Assembly: GCF_040548815.1 (NCBI RefSeq)
Contig: NZ_JBEPSM010000002.1
Location: forward strand, 186,001 to 250,000
Origin: Kaistia defluvii
Lineage (GTDB): Bacteria > Pseudomonadota > Alphaproteobacteria > Rhizobiales > Kaistiaceae
Length of the DNA stretch: 64,000 bases
Reading direction: 5' to 3'
The translations under genes were made by a program, and so were the position numbers. This document shows, piece by piece, positions 63,580-64,000 of the stretch. The notes beneath the pieces were generated by a model. That model was not told the DNA's origin and ran no database searches. It saw only the letters and a list, made by a program, of their open reading frames with translations. The first letter of the stretch is position 1, and each line of letters starts with the position of its first letter.

Positions 63580-63960
63580 CTATTTGCAGGGCCAGGCATC
63601 TTGGAAGGCTAGAACAGCCACCGCATAGAACGGGATGTCCAACGCTTTGGGATTCTCGTTCCTATACCTGACCACCGCCTGCCGACCCTGCTCAAATGTA
63701 GCACCCGCTGGCGGTCAGAATCTCACCGGCTCCTTGAGCATTCTGCTCAAGGTTAAGAGGGTCTCAATGGTGCCAGCGCACCGCCCCAACTGGGCTATTT
63801 GGAGTGGGTCTGTCGGCCGCGGCCGCACATTTTCAGGGCCCTCATTACAGGCCTGTAAAACCTCCTTGGCCGGGGTTTCGTTCTGTGCGTATGCCCAAAA
63901 AGGCTCCGAGAAGATCGCCGGTATCGAGACCGCCGACAACAACCAGATTCGCCAAGCCAT
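63580..63960 (-). pseudogene. Exported Rap1a/Tai-like protein gene with an in-frame TGA
   Basis: From ATG 63960 (GAGGGG upstream) the frame encodes a signal peptide (IWLLSAVSIPAIFSEPFWAYA), then EVLQACNEGPENV and AQLGRCAGTIETLLTLSRML, reaching VRF and TGA (63715-63717). The frame continues for 44 codons (PPAGATFEQGRQAVVRYR, NENPKALDIPFYAVAVL, AFQDAWPCK) to TAG 63580-63582. The whole reads as one protein of about 126 residues of the Rap1a/Tai-like type with paired cysteines, and the TGA falls where such proteins have Cys before Pro. A TGC to TGA change is the simplest cause. Confidence 0.65.
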
Positions 63961-64000
63961 TCTCGAGCCCCTCGTTGCAGCCGCGCCAGGATATCCAGCC

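Noticed and set aside
63580-63720. Selenocysteine at the TGA
   Set aside because: The following stem is weak and lacks a standard SECIS loop, and no sel genes are in the window. I keep nonsense mutation as the main reading.
1-64000. CRISPR arrays, tRNA or rRNA genes, intact insertion sequences
   Set aside because: No regularly spaced repeats, no cloverleaf-like sequences and no transposase motifs were seen.

Overview
The window is high-GC DNA from an alphaproteobacterium, most likely of the order Hyphomicrobiales (Rhizobiales). This rests on a class I lysyl-tRNA synthetase, several alphaproteobacterial families of unknown function (DUF930, DUF992, DUF6460, TIGR02186), a PodJ-like Sel1-repeat polarity protein, a RibN-type riboflavin importer under an FMN riboswitch, and the short inverted repeats scattered between genes. 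I cannot name the genus. I saw no rRNA, tRNA, CRISPR array or intact insertion sequence.

Layout. 0-8.4 kb: the end of pyrD, an ECF sigma/anti-sigma pair divergent from a secreted DUF4394 protein, a MATE exporter, a histone-deacetylase-fold amidohydrolase, a small secreted protein, lysK and a TerB-like protein. 8.5-12.6 kb: a periplasmic amino-acid-type binding protein, a membrane GT2 glycosyltransferase with an extra N-terminal domain, a spermidine-synthase-like protein and a DUF930 protein. 12.7-20.5 kb: a four-member DNA repair set (PdeM nuclease, Lhr-Core helicase, metallo-beta-lactamase exonuclease, ATP-dependent ligase), interrupted by riboswitch-controlled ribN. 20.6-31.7 kb: membrane and envelope genes, the Sel1-repeat protein, a MerR regulator, proline iminopeptidase with an SSS-type transporter, and an amidohydrolase.

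32-46 kb: an arginine/ornithine-type antiporter with arginine deiminase but no arcB or arcC in the window, a membrane-anchored hydrolase, a patatin-GntP-GltS run, an AraC regulator and a two-gene RND efflux operon closed by a strong terminator. 46-50 kb: a lipoprotein hydrolase, an outer-membrane beta-barrel with a DUF992 protein, and a bestrophin-like membrane protein. 50.6-57.5 kb: a complete purine/nucleoside scavenging operon (BMP-type binding protein, double ATPase, two permeases, two nucleoside hydrolases), again closed by a strong terminator. 57.5-59.2 kb: an exported sulfatase with an unusual active-site motif.

59.2-64 kb differs from the rest. It holds a 3'-truncated tyrosine integrase, an ArsR/NTF2-like divergent pair, and several small frames that look decayed. 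Two of these are interrupted by a single in-frame TGA, and in the second the TGA sits where a cysteine would be expected. This looks like the worn edge of an integrated element and is the most unusual part of the window.
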